Below are positions 1-10,113 of a stretch of 64,000 bases of DNA, one piece after another. This DNA is from AP-15 sp963799085 (lineage in GTDB: Bacteria; Pseudomonadota; Alphaproteobacteria; ATCC43930; CGMCC-115725). How positions within the stretch are numbered: position 1 is the first letter of the stretch; each line of letters begins with the position of its first letter. The notes beneath the pieces were generated by a model, which worked only from the letters and a program-made list of their open reading frames with translations, did not search any database and had not been told where the DNA came from. Where the stretch lies: assembly GCA_963799085.1 (NCBI GenBank), contig CAWCWA010000013.1, positions 186,001 to 250,000 on the forward strand, in the 5' to 3' direction. A program made the translations under genes and the position numbers.

Positions 1-1626
1 TCTAGACAATTTAAAGCTAATTAATTTATTTGGTAATATTTCCGAATATAAAATAGATAAAAAAGTGAAAAAAACAGTACAGATTAAAGGTAATATCTTA
101 AAGAGAAGAGGTACAGCAAATTCAGTTTCTATGGTAATTTCATGATAAGGATTAATATACAAACTATTATCAATAAAAAACCCAGTACCTAATCCTATAA
201 AAATATCCTTAGTTAAGAAACCAAAAAATACAGAAAATAAAGCTAGAATTATTAGAGGCAAACTCATAAAAATATCACTTTCATGAGCAATTTTATAACT
301 TTTAATTGGTCCATTAGGATTAGTCAAAAAAGTTAAATATAAAACTTTTACTGAATATAATGTGGTAAATATCGCGGCTATAACCGCGATAATATATACA
401 CTAATGCTAGAAAAATAAAATTGCCCGTATGCAGACTCTAAAATAAAATCTTTAGAATAAAATCCAGTCATGAAAGGAAAAGCAACCAAACTAAGACTAG
501 CTATTACCATAACTGAATAGGTTAAAGGTAAAAATAATCTTAACCCACCATATTTTCTAAAATCTTGATTATCTCCTACAGCATGTATAACTGACCCTGC
601 TGCTAAGAAAAGAAGTCCTTTATAAAAAGCATGATTAATCAAATGAAATAGAGCTACGTTGTAAGATGATAATCCCACAGCTATTACCATCATACCCAAT
701 TGACTCATTGTTGAGTAAGCTATAACTTTTTTTATATCTTGTTGGAATAGTCCTACAAGAGAACTAAACACACTAGTTATAGCTCCTACTCACAAACACA
801 ATATCAAAACAGTTGAACTATATTCTATTAAAGGTGAAGTTCTCATTAGTAAATATACACCTGCTGTAACCATTGTAGCTGCATGGATTAACGCAGAAAC
901 AGGTGTAGGACCTTCCATTGCCATTGGTAATCATACGTGAAGACCTATTTGAGAACTCTTAGCCATAGCACCTATTAATAGACAAATACCTATCAAAGTT
1001 ATGATATTTTCATTAATAAAAGGTGCTACGGAAAATATTGTACCATAATCTAAATTACCTATAGATCATATTATTATAAACATTCCTACAGTTAAAAAAG
1101 AATCTCCTACTCTATTAGTTAGAAAAGCTGATATAGAACTTTGATTTGCTGCTATTCTTGTAAATCAAAAACTTACTAATAAATAGGAACAAACACCAAC
1201 ACCTTCTCAACCTATAAACATAACAAGTATATTATTTGCCGTTACTAATACAATCATCATAAATGTAAATAAACTAAGATAACTAAAAAATCTTTGATTG
1301 TGAGGATCATGACTCATATAACCTATGGAATAAACATGAACTAAAAGAGAAATAATTAATACCGGTATTAACATAGACACTGTTAACGAATCAAAATTAA
1401 ATCCTCATAGAATATTAAATGATTCAGAATCTATTCATCTAAATAATTCAACTCCAACGGCAATATTATTAAATCCCACTTCGAAAAAGGACATAACTGA
1501 AAAAATAGTTGTAATTAATATAAAGCTACAAGTTAATAAGTGAGATCCTTTTACACCTATTTTCCTTCCAAATAATCCAGAAGATATTGAACCTAATAAA
1601 GGAAAAATTATCAAAGTTAAATACAT
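1..1626 (-). CDS. nad5: NADH dehydrogenase subunit 5 (mitochondrial, 3' end outside window)
   Basis: Core membrane subunit of respiratory complex I (proton-pumping antiporter-like subunit). The ATG at 1626-1624 opens a hydrophobic N-terminus, and the frame continues to the window edge when TGA is read as tryptophan; about 542 codons are present, so roughly the last hundred residues are missing. The start overlaps the nad4L stop by one base (base 1626), an arrangement typical of filamentous fungi that implies co-transcription with nad4L. No intron is visible. Identification rests on position after nad4L and antiporter-like content. High confidence. Confidence 0.93.
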
Positions 1627-1895
1627 TATTTGTATTTTATTGCAATACTTCCTCTTAATCTATAAAACGCAACTAATATGGCTAATCCTATAGCTGATTC
1701 AGCACCTGCTATACATATAATATACACTGCAAATACTTGACCTAATATATCATCAAAAATAAATGAATTAATTAATATCAAAAAAGTTATAGCTAACAGC
1801 ATTATTTCAATAGATATAAGCATTAAAATAATATTTTTTCTATTTAAAACAAATCCTAAAATACCAATCAAAAATAAAACTAAAGACAAATTCAT
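1626..1895 (-). CDS. nad4L: NADH dehydrogenase subunit 4L (mitochondrial)
   Basis: Small complex I membrane subunit (NuoK homologue), 89 residues, with three hydrophobic segments. The conserved core with a glutamate after LISIE, and AGAESAIGLAI near residues 64-74, carries the acidic residues expected in the second and third helices. Length matches fungal nad4L. The stop TAA shares its last A with the nad5 start, so translation of the two is probably coupled. Confidence 0.96.
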   Translation of the reverse strand: MNLSLVLFLIGILGFVLNRKNIILMLISIEIMLLAITFLILINSFIFDDILGQVFAVYIICIAGAESAIGLAILVAFYRLRGSIAIKYK

Positions 1896-1967
1896 AATAA
1901 TTTATAAATACACATGTCTATATATACATATTATTTACGTAAATAAACCTTACCTAAGATTTATTTT

Positions 1968-2411
1968 CTACATTTTTCTTAATATACTTTTAACAGAATT
2001 AAGAACGTTTATATGAGCATATATTACTCTTTTACCTTTTAAATCCCTATTCTCATATTGTTTAGAAGAAATGCTAAGAGCATTCTTTCCTAATTCAAAA
2101 ACAAAACCTAAAGTTAATAAAACCAAAAATATTAATATTACAATAAGACCGTAAATACTATTAACATAACTACTTACAGCATAAGGGTATACCAATAGTA
2201 TTTCTAAATCAAATAACAAAAACAATAATCCAAATATGAAAAAAGAAATATTAAATTGAGTTCTATTTTGATCCAAAAATGAATGAAATCCACATTCAAA
2301 TGCTGTTTTTTTTTCACCATAAGGATTATGGGGGGCTAAAATTAAATTAACAGCCAATAAGATAATACATAAAACTGGGATGAAAAATAAAAAAAAAGTT
2401 AAACTTTTCAT
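1968..2411 (-). CDS. nad3: NADH dehydrogenase subunit 3 (mitochondrial)
   Basis: Complex I membrane subunit (NuoA homologue), 147 residues. Three hydrophobic helices are visible, with the conserved loop KKTAFECGFHSF at residues 34-45 containing the cysteine that marks the active/deactive transition loop. The ATG directly follows the nad2 stop codon with no spacer, the classic fungal nad2-nad3 pair. The C-terminal tail after residue 110 is basic and slightly longer than in many fungi. Confidence 0.96.
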   Translation of the reverse strand: MKSLTFFLFFIPVLCIILLAVNLILAPHNPYGEKKTAFECGFHSFLDQNRTQFNISFFIFGLLFLLFDLEILLVYPYAVSSYVNSIYGLIVILIFLVLLTLGFVFELGKNALSISSKQYENRDLKGKRVIYAHINVLNSVKSILRKM

Positions 2412-4133
2412 TTAATAATAAAAAATAATAGAAGAAAGTATACTAGTTATATTCAATCATTCTTTAGGAATTAAGATAAATAATAAAATTATTAATGTAA
2501 ATACTGAAATAACATTAGTTAATGAACTCGAAATAACAATATTTTTATAATTAAAATTTATAATACTTCTCTTATTTTTATCTCCTATATAGACTAAAGC
2601 ATTTAAGTTATTAAAATTAGGGTTAATCTTCTGATCGTTTTCTTCAAAAAAGATACTTTTAACCACAAACAAATAATACACAGCACTTATCACACTAGTT
2701 AATATTGCCACCAAAGTTATAAAAACATATCCATTGTCCAATGCTGCACTTAAAATCATCTGTTTTCCAAAAAACCCAATTAAAGGGGGAACACCTATAA
2801 AAGAAAATAAAGTTATCACTAAACTGATAGATAATATTGGGTTTATATTAAAATAACCTTTAAGTTGAGATATCAACTGCACAGGTGAATTATTCATATC
2901 TTTTAAATAAGTTTCCTCCTTTGGAAAAGAACTATCTTTATATACCATATAGAAATAGGAATAACCAATAGTTATTAATAAAATAAAAGCATTTAAATTT
3001 GAAATTGAATATTGTACAAGATAAAATAAAAAGGCTTGAATAGATTCTACACTATTCACTGATAGAGCTAATAATAAAAATCCTATATGAGATATTGTAC
3101 TATAAGCATATAATCTTTTTATTCTAAATTGAGTTAAACCTAATACCGACCCTATTATTAATGATAATAGCGAACTTAATATTAGATTATTTGTCCAAGT
3201 TACATTTAATAAACTATTACCTGTGTAATAAACTAACTCTAAAAACATAATTAATATAGAAATTTTAGCTATAATAGCTACAAAAGTTGTTACTATAGTA
3301 GGTATCGCATCATAAACATCAGGACTTCAAAAATGAAATGGAGCTGCTGACATTTTAAACAAGAATCCTACTGACATTATAAGTAATGAAGTCTGTATAG
3401 TATATAAGTAAACACTCGGTGTATTATATAAAAGGTATAAGTTATCATAATTAAAAAGTTCTTCGAATACTATATTATCAAAAATATTGTTTACTAAGTA
3501 TAAAGCATCTAAACTTGTATTACCTGTATTTACATATAATAAACCTTGACCTAAAAGTATTATACAAGAGGATAATCCTCCCAGTAAAAAATATGTTAAT
3601 CCCGCATTTGTAGACAATTCAGAATTTCTATAAATAGTGGAAATTATATACAAACCATAACTTTGTAATTCTATAGATAAGAAAATAGTTATTAAATCAT
3701 TACTAGACATTAAAAATATAGCTCCTGATACAATAAACAATATGATCAAAGGATATTCAGTCAATTTAAATTGTTCCCCATTTCTATTAATAATTTTTGC
3801 GTTAGAATATGTAAGTTTGGAATATATAATATGATACAATGATGAATATTGTTCGATAAAAATTTTACGTGGATAAAAAGAAGTTAATAATATTATTATT
3901 AAACTTAATAATATTATAAAAAGAGCAAAAATCTGACTGTGACCTTTACAATATATCAACCCTCCAAATAAACTTAAACCTTTATCAACAAAAATTAAGT
4001 TTAAATCAAAACTAAGTAAAATAAAACAATAAAAAAGAATAAGCAAAGTTGTTCTAGAAAATAATATAGATTTGTCTCGTCTAAATGATACGGCATTAGA
4101 TAAAAGAAGTAATGTTAAACTAGTTACTAACAT
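2412..4133 (-). CDS. nad2: NADH dehydrogenase subunit 2 (mitochondrial)
   Basis: Antiporter-like complex I subunit of 573 residues. The frame is interrupted by TGA at 3327-3329 and 2457-2459 under the standard code but is continuous under code 4. The start is placed at MLVTSLTLLLLSNAVSFRRD (ATG 4133), which matches the usual fungal nad2 N-terminus; an upstream ATG at 4160 in the same frame would add nine residues and is less likely. The stop TAA at 2412-2414 abuts the nad3 start. Confidence 0.94.
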
Positions 4134-4184
4134 ATATTTAATTTTAATATGTATACACATATATGTATGTATACAAACTTATTA

Positions 4185-4943
4185 TTATTGATTTTTTAAT
4201 CATAACAAAAATTTTTCTAGACTTACTGATTGTAAACTAATTGGCATTGAACTATGAAGTATACCACATATCTCTGAACATTGTCCATAAAATGTACTTT
4301 CCCTGTTTATATGTACCGACATCTGATTTAATCTACCTGGATAAGCATCACATTTTATTCCTAAAGAGGGACAAGCAAAGGAATGAATAACATCTGCAGC
4401 AGAAATCATAAATCTAGTATGAGTTAATTCTGGTAATATAATCTTATTATCCACTTCTAATAATCTAAATGCTCCTAATTCCAAATCAGATTCAGGAACT
4501 AAATACGAATCATATTCAATAAATTCCTCTTCATCATTTATAAAATCTGCATATTCATAACTTCAATATCATTGGTGACCTTCTACACCTAAAGATAAAT
4601 TAGGATCAGTAACTTCATCCATTAAATATAATAATTTAAATGAAGGAAAAGCAATCAATATCAATATTAATGCGGGAGTAATAGTTCAAATAAGTTCTAT
4701 TAACGTCCCATGATTTAAATATTTATTACTTATAACGGATTTCTTATATGTATAATTTCTTACTATAGAAATAAGTATTCATCCTACACTAAATAATATT
4801 ATAAATAAATAAAACATAATATTATTATGTAATTCTACTAATGCTTCCATTTGAGGGCTACCACTATCCTGAAAATATAATCCCCAAGGCATAGCTACAT
4901 CACATTTATAAATGAAAGTATTCCCTATGTATCTAAAATCCAT
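4185..4943 (-). CDS. cox2: Cytochrome c oxidase subunit 2 (mitochondrial)
   Basis: Carries the dinuclear CuA centre that takes electrons from cytochrome c. The protein is 252 residues under code 4. Two N-terminal membrane helices precede the aromatic patch (GHQWYWSYEY) and the copper-binding region YGQCSEICGILHSSMP, with both cysteines, the glutamate and the histidine present. The ATG at 4943 gives MDFRYIGNTFIYKCDVAMPW, a normal fungal start before processing. The gene is intronless; TGA at 4200-4202 is read as tryptophan near the C-terminus. Confidence 0.96.
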
Positions 4944-5125
4944 ACATTAAACTTAAATATTTTACAAATACTTTTATCAATATTATAATATATATATATA
5001 TATATATATAAATAACTAAAATGAAAATAAAACATATATAAATGTACATATGTATATACTTGCAAAAAAAAAATATAATTTGCAAGTATGCAAAACATCA
5101 AATAAAATACTATTATTTTTATATA
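4944..5125. other. AT-rich spacer upstream of cox2
   Basis: This 182-base spacer between cox2 and the first tRNA is almost pure A+T, with a TA dinucleotide run near 4988-5010. I see no gene in it; short ORFs on both strands are low-complexity and unsupported. Confidence 0.6.
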
Positions 5126-5197
5126 AGCCGAGAGAGAAAATCGAATTCTCATTATTAATGTATGAAATTAATGTTTTAACCTTTAAACTATCCTGGC
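5126..5197 (-). tRNA. trnM: tRNA-Met (CAU)
   Basis: Cloverleaf on the minus strand. The anticodon stem TTAAT/ATTAA frames the loop TTCATAC with anticodon CAU, and the T arm GAGAA-TTCGATT-TTCTC is intact. The acceptor has one weak pair. It is one of three CAU tRNAs in this half of the genome. Confidence 0.9.
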
Positions 5198-5510
5198 ATT
5201 TTAGGAATATAAAACAATCAAATTATATACTTACGATTTATAATTAAAATGTAAGACCACCCAATTTTACCCTTACAAAATAACGAATAATTAAAAACTA
5301 TCAATTAAAAATATATAAAAGAAATAATATTAACTTAAATATTAGTAAAATTATATAAACAAATCAAAATAAATAAATATATATATATATATATTTATTT
5401 ATTTTATACAGATTGATTACATATCATCTAAATAATAAAAGACATTCATTTCTACTAATCCTAGCATTTAATTTACATTACATAATCCTTAATGAACTCA
5501 TTATTATTCA

Positions 5511-5582
5511 TTATGTTGGAGTGATTCGAACACTCATATATAAATACCAAAAATTTATGACTTACCTTTAGTCTACAACATA
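5511..5582 (-). tRNA. trnQ: tRNA-Gln (UUG)
   Basis: The acceptor TATGTTG/CAACATA pairs perfectly, the anticodon stem TAAAT/ATTTA frames the loop TTTTGGT (anticodon UUG), and the T arm is GAGTG-TTCGAAT-CACTC. Its D and T arms are nearly the same as those of the two tRNA-like genes at 15.1 and 17.6 kb. Confidence 0.88.
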
Positions 5583-5853
5583 TTTTTTTTTGTTTAGAAT
5601 ATCTAGCTACTATTCTCATACAATTAATAAATACCTTAATAATTGTATGATTATAAATAAAGTTTTATAAATATTTTATATTTATAAAACTTTACTGTTT
5701 AAATTTAACCTTATACAAGTATATTCAATTAAATTAATTACAAATATTAGAATAAAAAACTAAAATTAGTAAATAAATTCTATATATTGATATATGAGCT
5801 ATCTACCAATTTTTATTTTCAGATATATAAACTAAACTAATATAATTGAACAA

Positions 5854-5927
5854 GGAGGATACCCTGAATTGAACAGGGAACTTACTGTGCCACATACAGT
5901 TGTTCTACCTATTGAACTATATCCACC
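5854..5927 (-). tRNA. trnH: tRNA-His (GUG)
   Basis: The anticodon stem ACTGT/ACAGT frames the loop ATGTGGC, anticodon GUG. The acceptor is eight pairs long with an extra 5' G opposite a 3' C, which is the G-1 identity mark of histidine tRNAs and is here encoded in the DNA. Confidence 0.92.
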
Positions 5928-5973
5928 TTTTTATAAAAAAAGAAAGACAAGATATACATACATATACATCTTT

Positions 5974-6055
5974 TATGGGTAACAAGACTTGAACTTGTAT
6001 GGATATTCCCATTCCGTCCTAAGCGAAACCTGACTACCAATTTCAGCATACCCAT
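5974..6055 (-). tRNA. trnL: tRNA-Leu (UAG)
   Basis: Class II tRNA with a long variable arm. The acceptor ATGGGTA/TACCCAT is perfect, the anticodon loop CTTAGGA carries UAG, and the T arm is ACAAG/CTTGT. Confidence 0.92.
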
Positions 6056-6077
6056 CACATATATATATTTACACAAA

Positions 6078-6150
6078 TGCTCAAGATAAGATTCGAACTT
6101 ATAACCTAAACATCTTCAGAGTTCCGCTCAACCAATTGAGCTTCTTGAGC
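6078..6150 (-). tRNA. trnF: tRNA-Phe (GAA)
   Basis: The acceptor GCTCAAG/CTTGAGC is perfect and the D stem GCTC/GAGC is intact. The anticodon loop CTGAAGA gives GAA, on a weak anticodon stem. T arm ATAAG-TTCGAAT-CTTAT. Confidence 0.88.
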
Positions 6151-6191
6151 TTTTGTACGAATAAATCGTTAATAATATTAAATTAATAAAT

Positions 6192-6263
6192 TGGAGATAT
6201 CAGGACTTGATCCTAAATTAACGATATGCAAAATCGCAGTTTTACCTATTAAACTATATCCCC
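6192..6263 (-). tRNA. trnA: tRNA-Ala (UGC)
   Basis: The acceptor GGGGATA/TATCTCC has one G-T pair. The anticodon stem GCGAT/ATCGT frames the loop TTTGCAT with UGC. The T arm is weaker than in its neighbours. Confidence 0.87.
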
Positions 6264-6291
6264 ATTTTTTAGCCTAATAACAAGGCATTGA

Positions 6292-6363
6292 TAACCCATA
6301 AGGGATTCGAACCCTTATCTTAACAGTGAAAGAGTTTTGTCTTAACCTTTGGACGAATGGGTC
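6292..6363 (-). tRNA. trnE: tRNA-Glu (UUC)
   Basis: Acceptor GACCCAT/ATGGGTT and T arm AAGGG-TTCGAAT-CCCTT are intact. The anticodon loop CTTTCAC gives UUC on an imperfect stem. Confidence 0.85.
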
Positions 6364-6748
6364 TGTATATTATAAAAAAAGATATATATTTATATATATA
6401 TACATAAGAAAAACAATTTGTACCTTCACAATAAATATCAATAAATCTTTATTTATTCATAATATAATAACCTTTTCCAATATATTTATCATTAATCTTT
6501 ATAGATTTAACTATGTAATAATGATATAAACTTGTAAACTCAATAACTATTGCTATAATTTCTTTTTCCTTATTTTCATTATTATAAATAAATAGCTATT
6601 ATCTGATTTAAATTTACTTATATAATATTGTAAATCATTATCATAAGCTAAATAAATATTGAAACGAATCGCAAAGGAAATAAAAAGAAGCAAAATGCAA
6701 AAGTTATAAATTGTTTCCATAATAAATTTAATCAACAAACTTTTCGTG
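6364..6748. other. AT-rich spacer between trnE and trnL(UAA)
   Basis: This 385-base stretch holds only short, low-complexity ORFs on both strands. I see no tRNA fold, no conserved protein and no clear repeat. It is treated as non-coding. Confidence 0.6.
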
Positions 6749-6831
6749 TATCCGAAAAAGGACTTGAACCTTTACGACATTATATCAACGAAGCTTAAGT
6801 TCGTTCTGTCTACCAATTCCAGCATTCGGAT
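6749..6831 (-). tRNA. trnL: tRNA-Leu (UAA)
   Basis: Class II tRNA. The acceptor ATCCGAA/TTCGGAT is perfect, the anticodon stem ACGAA/TTCGT frames CTTAAGC (UAA), and there is a long variable arm. Confidence 0.92.
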
Positions 6832-6840
6832 TTATATTAT

Positions 6841-6925
6841 TAGGAAGAAAAGGAATTGAACCTTTGATAGCAAAAGCTATTGAGTTTACAGCTCAACCCG
6901 TCATACCATCAAACGGGATCTTCCT
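6841..6925 (-). tRNA. trnY: tRNA-Tyr (GUA)
   Basis: The acceptor AGGAAGA/TCTTCCT is perfect. The anticodon stem TTGAG/CTCAA frames CTGTAAA (GUA). A long variable arm is present, as is usual for organellar tRNA-Tyr. Confidence 0.93.
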
Positions 6926-6952
6926 CAAAGAAAACCATTACAATATTAACAT

Positions 6953-7025
6953 TAAGGCTAGAATGAATTGAACACTCATCTAAGCTATCATGAGCAGCTT
7001 GCTTTACCTATTAAGCTATAACCTT
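6953..7025 (-). tRNA. trnM: tRNA-Met (CAU), second copy
   Basis: The acceptor AAGGTTA/TAGCCTT folds with one T-G pair, and the anticodon loop CTCATGA carries CAU. It differs from the other two CAU tRNAs in both acceptor and arms, so it is a distinct isotype: initiator, elongator, or an Ile tRNA with a modified C34. I cannot assign which. Confidence 0.9.
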
Positions 7026-7027
7026 TT

Positions 7028-7098
7028 ATACGGATAAAGGACTTGAACCTATATATACTGATCATGAGTCAATTATGTTACCTTTACATTAACCCGCA
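7028..7098 (-). tRNA. trnM: tRNA-Met (CAU), third copy
   Basis: The acceptor TGCGGGT/ATCCGTA contains two G-T pairs. The anticodon stem ATTGA/TCAGT frames CTCATGA (CAU). It sits two bases from the preceding CAU tRNA, the tandem pair commonly seen after rnl in Pezizomycotina. Confidence 0.88.
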
Positions 7099-7156
7099 TT
7101 ATTCATATACAATTTATATAAAAATACGATTTTTTTATGTCGATACTTATAAAATT

Positions 7157-7229
7157 AAACCCAGTGCAAGTATTGCACTTACTTCTACCGATTACAAAAC
7201 GGTTGCATTGCTTTTATGCTAACTAGGCT
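7157..7229 (-). tRNA. trnT: tRNA-Thr (UGU)
   Basis: The anticodon stem ACCGT/TCGGT frames TTTGTAA (UGU), and the T arm GTGCA/TTGCAC region pairs well. The acceptor contains several G-T pairs. Confidence 0.87.
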
Positions 7230-7281
7230 TAGTTACTAAAAACTAATTAAATTTTATATGCAAAACTAAATAATTTTATGT

Positions 7282-7354
7282 GAAGTGTATATAAGATTTG
7301 AACCTATAAAAATGCTTTCGTAAAGCATTGTTTTACCATTAAACTAATACACCT
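7282..7354 (-). tRNA. trnR: tRNA-Arg (ACG)
   Basis: The acceptor AGGTGTA/TACACTT folds, and the anticodon stem ATGCT/AGCAT frames TTACGAA, anticodon ACG, which reads CGN codons after A34 modification. It lies just after the rnl 3' end and resembles the two other Arg tRNAs in this window. Confidence 0.9.
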
Positions 7355-7987
7355 TAAATGCAATAATATGATATGTATATTACATAGTTAATAACAAAAT
7401 TAGTACTTTATATCTTAAAATATTAAAATTGTTTCAATTAAAGCCTATATAAATATTATGTAATCATATGTTACGTATATTAAAGAATATTATAAGATAA
7501 ACTTCGTGTCTAGATGCATTCAACACTTATTTTTAGTTAATGTAGCTTTTCTACCGTGCTCACATAATATATTATATAGATACGTATCTATATAATAGTG
7601 TTACTTTGGTACATAATATAACACTCTTTTATAAATAAATATAATATTAGTTTATTAAACTAATATTATATTTATGCTCTATTACATTATAAAAATGTTA
7701 TTTCATATATAAAGATTAATATTAGATATTAAAAGAACAATAGATAAACCATGGATTAACATACCCAACTCCTTTCGTACGAAGGGGCTATTCTTACTTT
7801 ATTCTAATTTCCTCTAGAAGATAGAAACCATACTGTCTCACGACGTATTTAACCCAGCTCGTGTAGCTCTTTAATCGACGAACAGTCGTACCCTTCATAA
7901 CTCTTGCATTTATGTGGATGAGCTAAGCCGACATCGAGGTGCCAAACTGCGCACTCAATTTGTACTCTCTGGCGCAATCAGCCTGTT

Positions 7988-10113
7988 CAATCTATTAATT
8001 AAAAGATTTATCTTTTTTCCCATTCTTTTTAATGGTTCAGACTATTATTTTTCAATTTATTATATTTTATTTAACTAGCCAAAAAATGAAAACCATACCA
8101 AACTATATTGTTTATATTTTCTTATAAATAGAAAAAATACAAATTAGAATTAATAGCTACTAATTCAACTCTTTATACCGTATGCTCCAATACGATTATA
8201 AGAATTAATATTAATATACTGTAGATTTGACTTAACGTAACCTCTTAATACTACTGTAGATAAACCATTATAAGAAGACGCTCTATTTTTTAAACTACCT
8301 TTACCCATAGATTTAGAGATAGATCTTGAAGCCGTCAAACGTTTTGTCAGTCTACCTGTATCCTGTAACTTCATACCACTTATTATTTTGTGTTTTAAAT
8401 AAAAAAAAATAATACGACTTTTATATGAAGCAGGTTTATATATCAAATCTTTATTCAAAGGTATATTATTATAAACTGACAAGCTCAAATCTTTTTTAAC
8501 CAATATAGTATCTAAGCTGTTAACATTTAACAAATCTGTATAAAATTTATTAATATAAGGTTTTTTTGATAACTTCAAAGCCATTCTTATAACTTTTAAC
8601 ACTCTTCTTTTTCTATTTTTTAATTTTCTAACAACTGTTAAAACTAAAATATTTCCATCCAAATACAAATATTTCAGACTAATAACATTAATCTCTATTT
8701 TATTATTATATAATTTGTTCAAAATACTTTTTACTGATAACATACTTTTAACATTAAATTTGTATCTACTATAATAAATATTTTTCTTGTATCACTTCAT
8801 TATATATATACCTTTTAATAATTTTCTTATCATTAAAAAAAAGTTTACTAATCCTATCAATAAATATAAAGAATCAAAATTTAAGTTTTTTAAATATACT
8901 TTTCTTAATTCTTCCAACATTGTTTTCAAATTACTTACTCTTTTTTCTTTAGAACTACATAACAATACTCTTTTCAAAATATTTATCATTTTAGGAAATC
9001 CAATACAATTAAAAAAATAATTAATAATACATAAATATAAATATAAACACATCTTCACCTTTTTACTAATATCAGACATTTTAAATAAATCTTTATTAAT
9101 CACTTTAACTTTCCTGTTTAAATCATATTTATTAATTAACAAATTTTTCGTGTCTACACTTACATTTACTCTTAATCCTAATAAATCATACAACTCCTTA
9201 TTATCAAAAAAATTAATAAGATTTGCATACAATGTTCCAATAAACTTATCATTGTTAACACTATTACTGAATATTTTCATTAAAGGTTTATCAATAAGTC
9301 TTATTAATTTTTGATCAAATTTAGGATGTTTCAATAATAAAGCACCAAATACAAATGGTTTATTTTCGAGCATAATAAACTGTTTATTATTTAATGAAAA
9401 CAATTCTTTTGTTATTTTTATCATACTTGTCATATTATAAAAACGCATAATTCACTTATTAAATATATACAAAGTAATATGCAACTTATTATTAAAATGT
9501 TTAACCTCAGGTTTACCGACAAATATTTTACCCATAGATAAAGCATTAAATTCTTCTGATTTACTAATATTAAAATAAGCATCAAATACTCTATACATCA
9601 ATATATCTTTCAGAAACAACGTTTTTACAAATTTATTTTTTTCGAAACTATAAATACTATTATATCATTCCTTAACTGAACTAGGATTATGTTTTAATTG
9701 ACCTTTTTTAAAATACTTTTTAATAAAAATATTGTTATCCGAGTTTTTACGTTCCAAATTACCAATACGATAAGACCTATTTTCAACTTTTTCCTTCAAT
9801 ATAAACATTTATCAATTAAAAAACAACAATTTAATAAAAATATACAATTAATTAACACAAATAAAATATAACAAAAAGCTGGAATTAAATTAAATATCAA
9901 AAATAAACTCACAAACAATTTTTTTTCTGTATTTTTTTACAAAAACTAAAACATGAACCTATTTTTAAATTTTACCATTAGTCGTTGAACGTTCTTTTAA
10001 TTGACAATTAATTACCAACTAAAGCTTCGCTTCAAGTATACTTATTAAAAAAGCTCTTCTTGAAATTTTTCCAGTTAAAACCAATAATATTAATATTGGA
10101 GGACTAATTATTA
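7988..10113 (-). other. Group I intron in rnl (mL2450 class) hosting rps3
   Basis: The upstream exon ends ...AGGGAT (T at 10114) and the downstream exon starts AACAGGCTGATTGCG (A at 7987), which is exactly the junction of the well-known mL2449/2450 intron site in domain V. The last exon base is T and the last intron base is G, as group I introns require. Removing the interval restores the conserved AGGGATAACAGGC. The intron carries the rps3 frame in its interior, the standard Pezizomycotina arrangement. Boundaries are good to about one base. Confidence 0.88.
8150..9808 (-). CDS. rps3: Ribosomal protein S3 (intron-encoded, mitochondrial)
   Basis: Small-subunit ribosomal protein, 552 residues under code 4; the standard code breaks it at several TGA codons (for example 8165-8167). 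It lies fully inside the rnl group I intron, so it is expressed from the intron or precursor. The basic C-terminal block with GRLTKRLTASRSISKSMGKG and a final NSYNRIGAYGIKSW is characteristic of ascomycete intron-encoded S3. The start is the ATG at 9808, the first in frame after an AT-rich leader. The N-terminal half is lysine and asparagine rich and poorly conserved. Confidence 0.9.

Noticed and set aside
5050..6738. Short ORFs in the mitochondrial tRNA block (5050-5247, 6326-6529 plus; 4925-5152, 6553-6738 minus)
   Set aside because: They overlap tRNA genes or pure A+T spacers, have low-complexity products and no conserved features.
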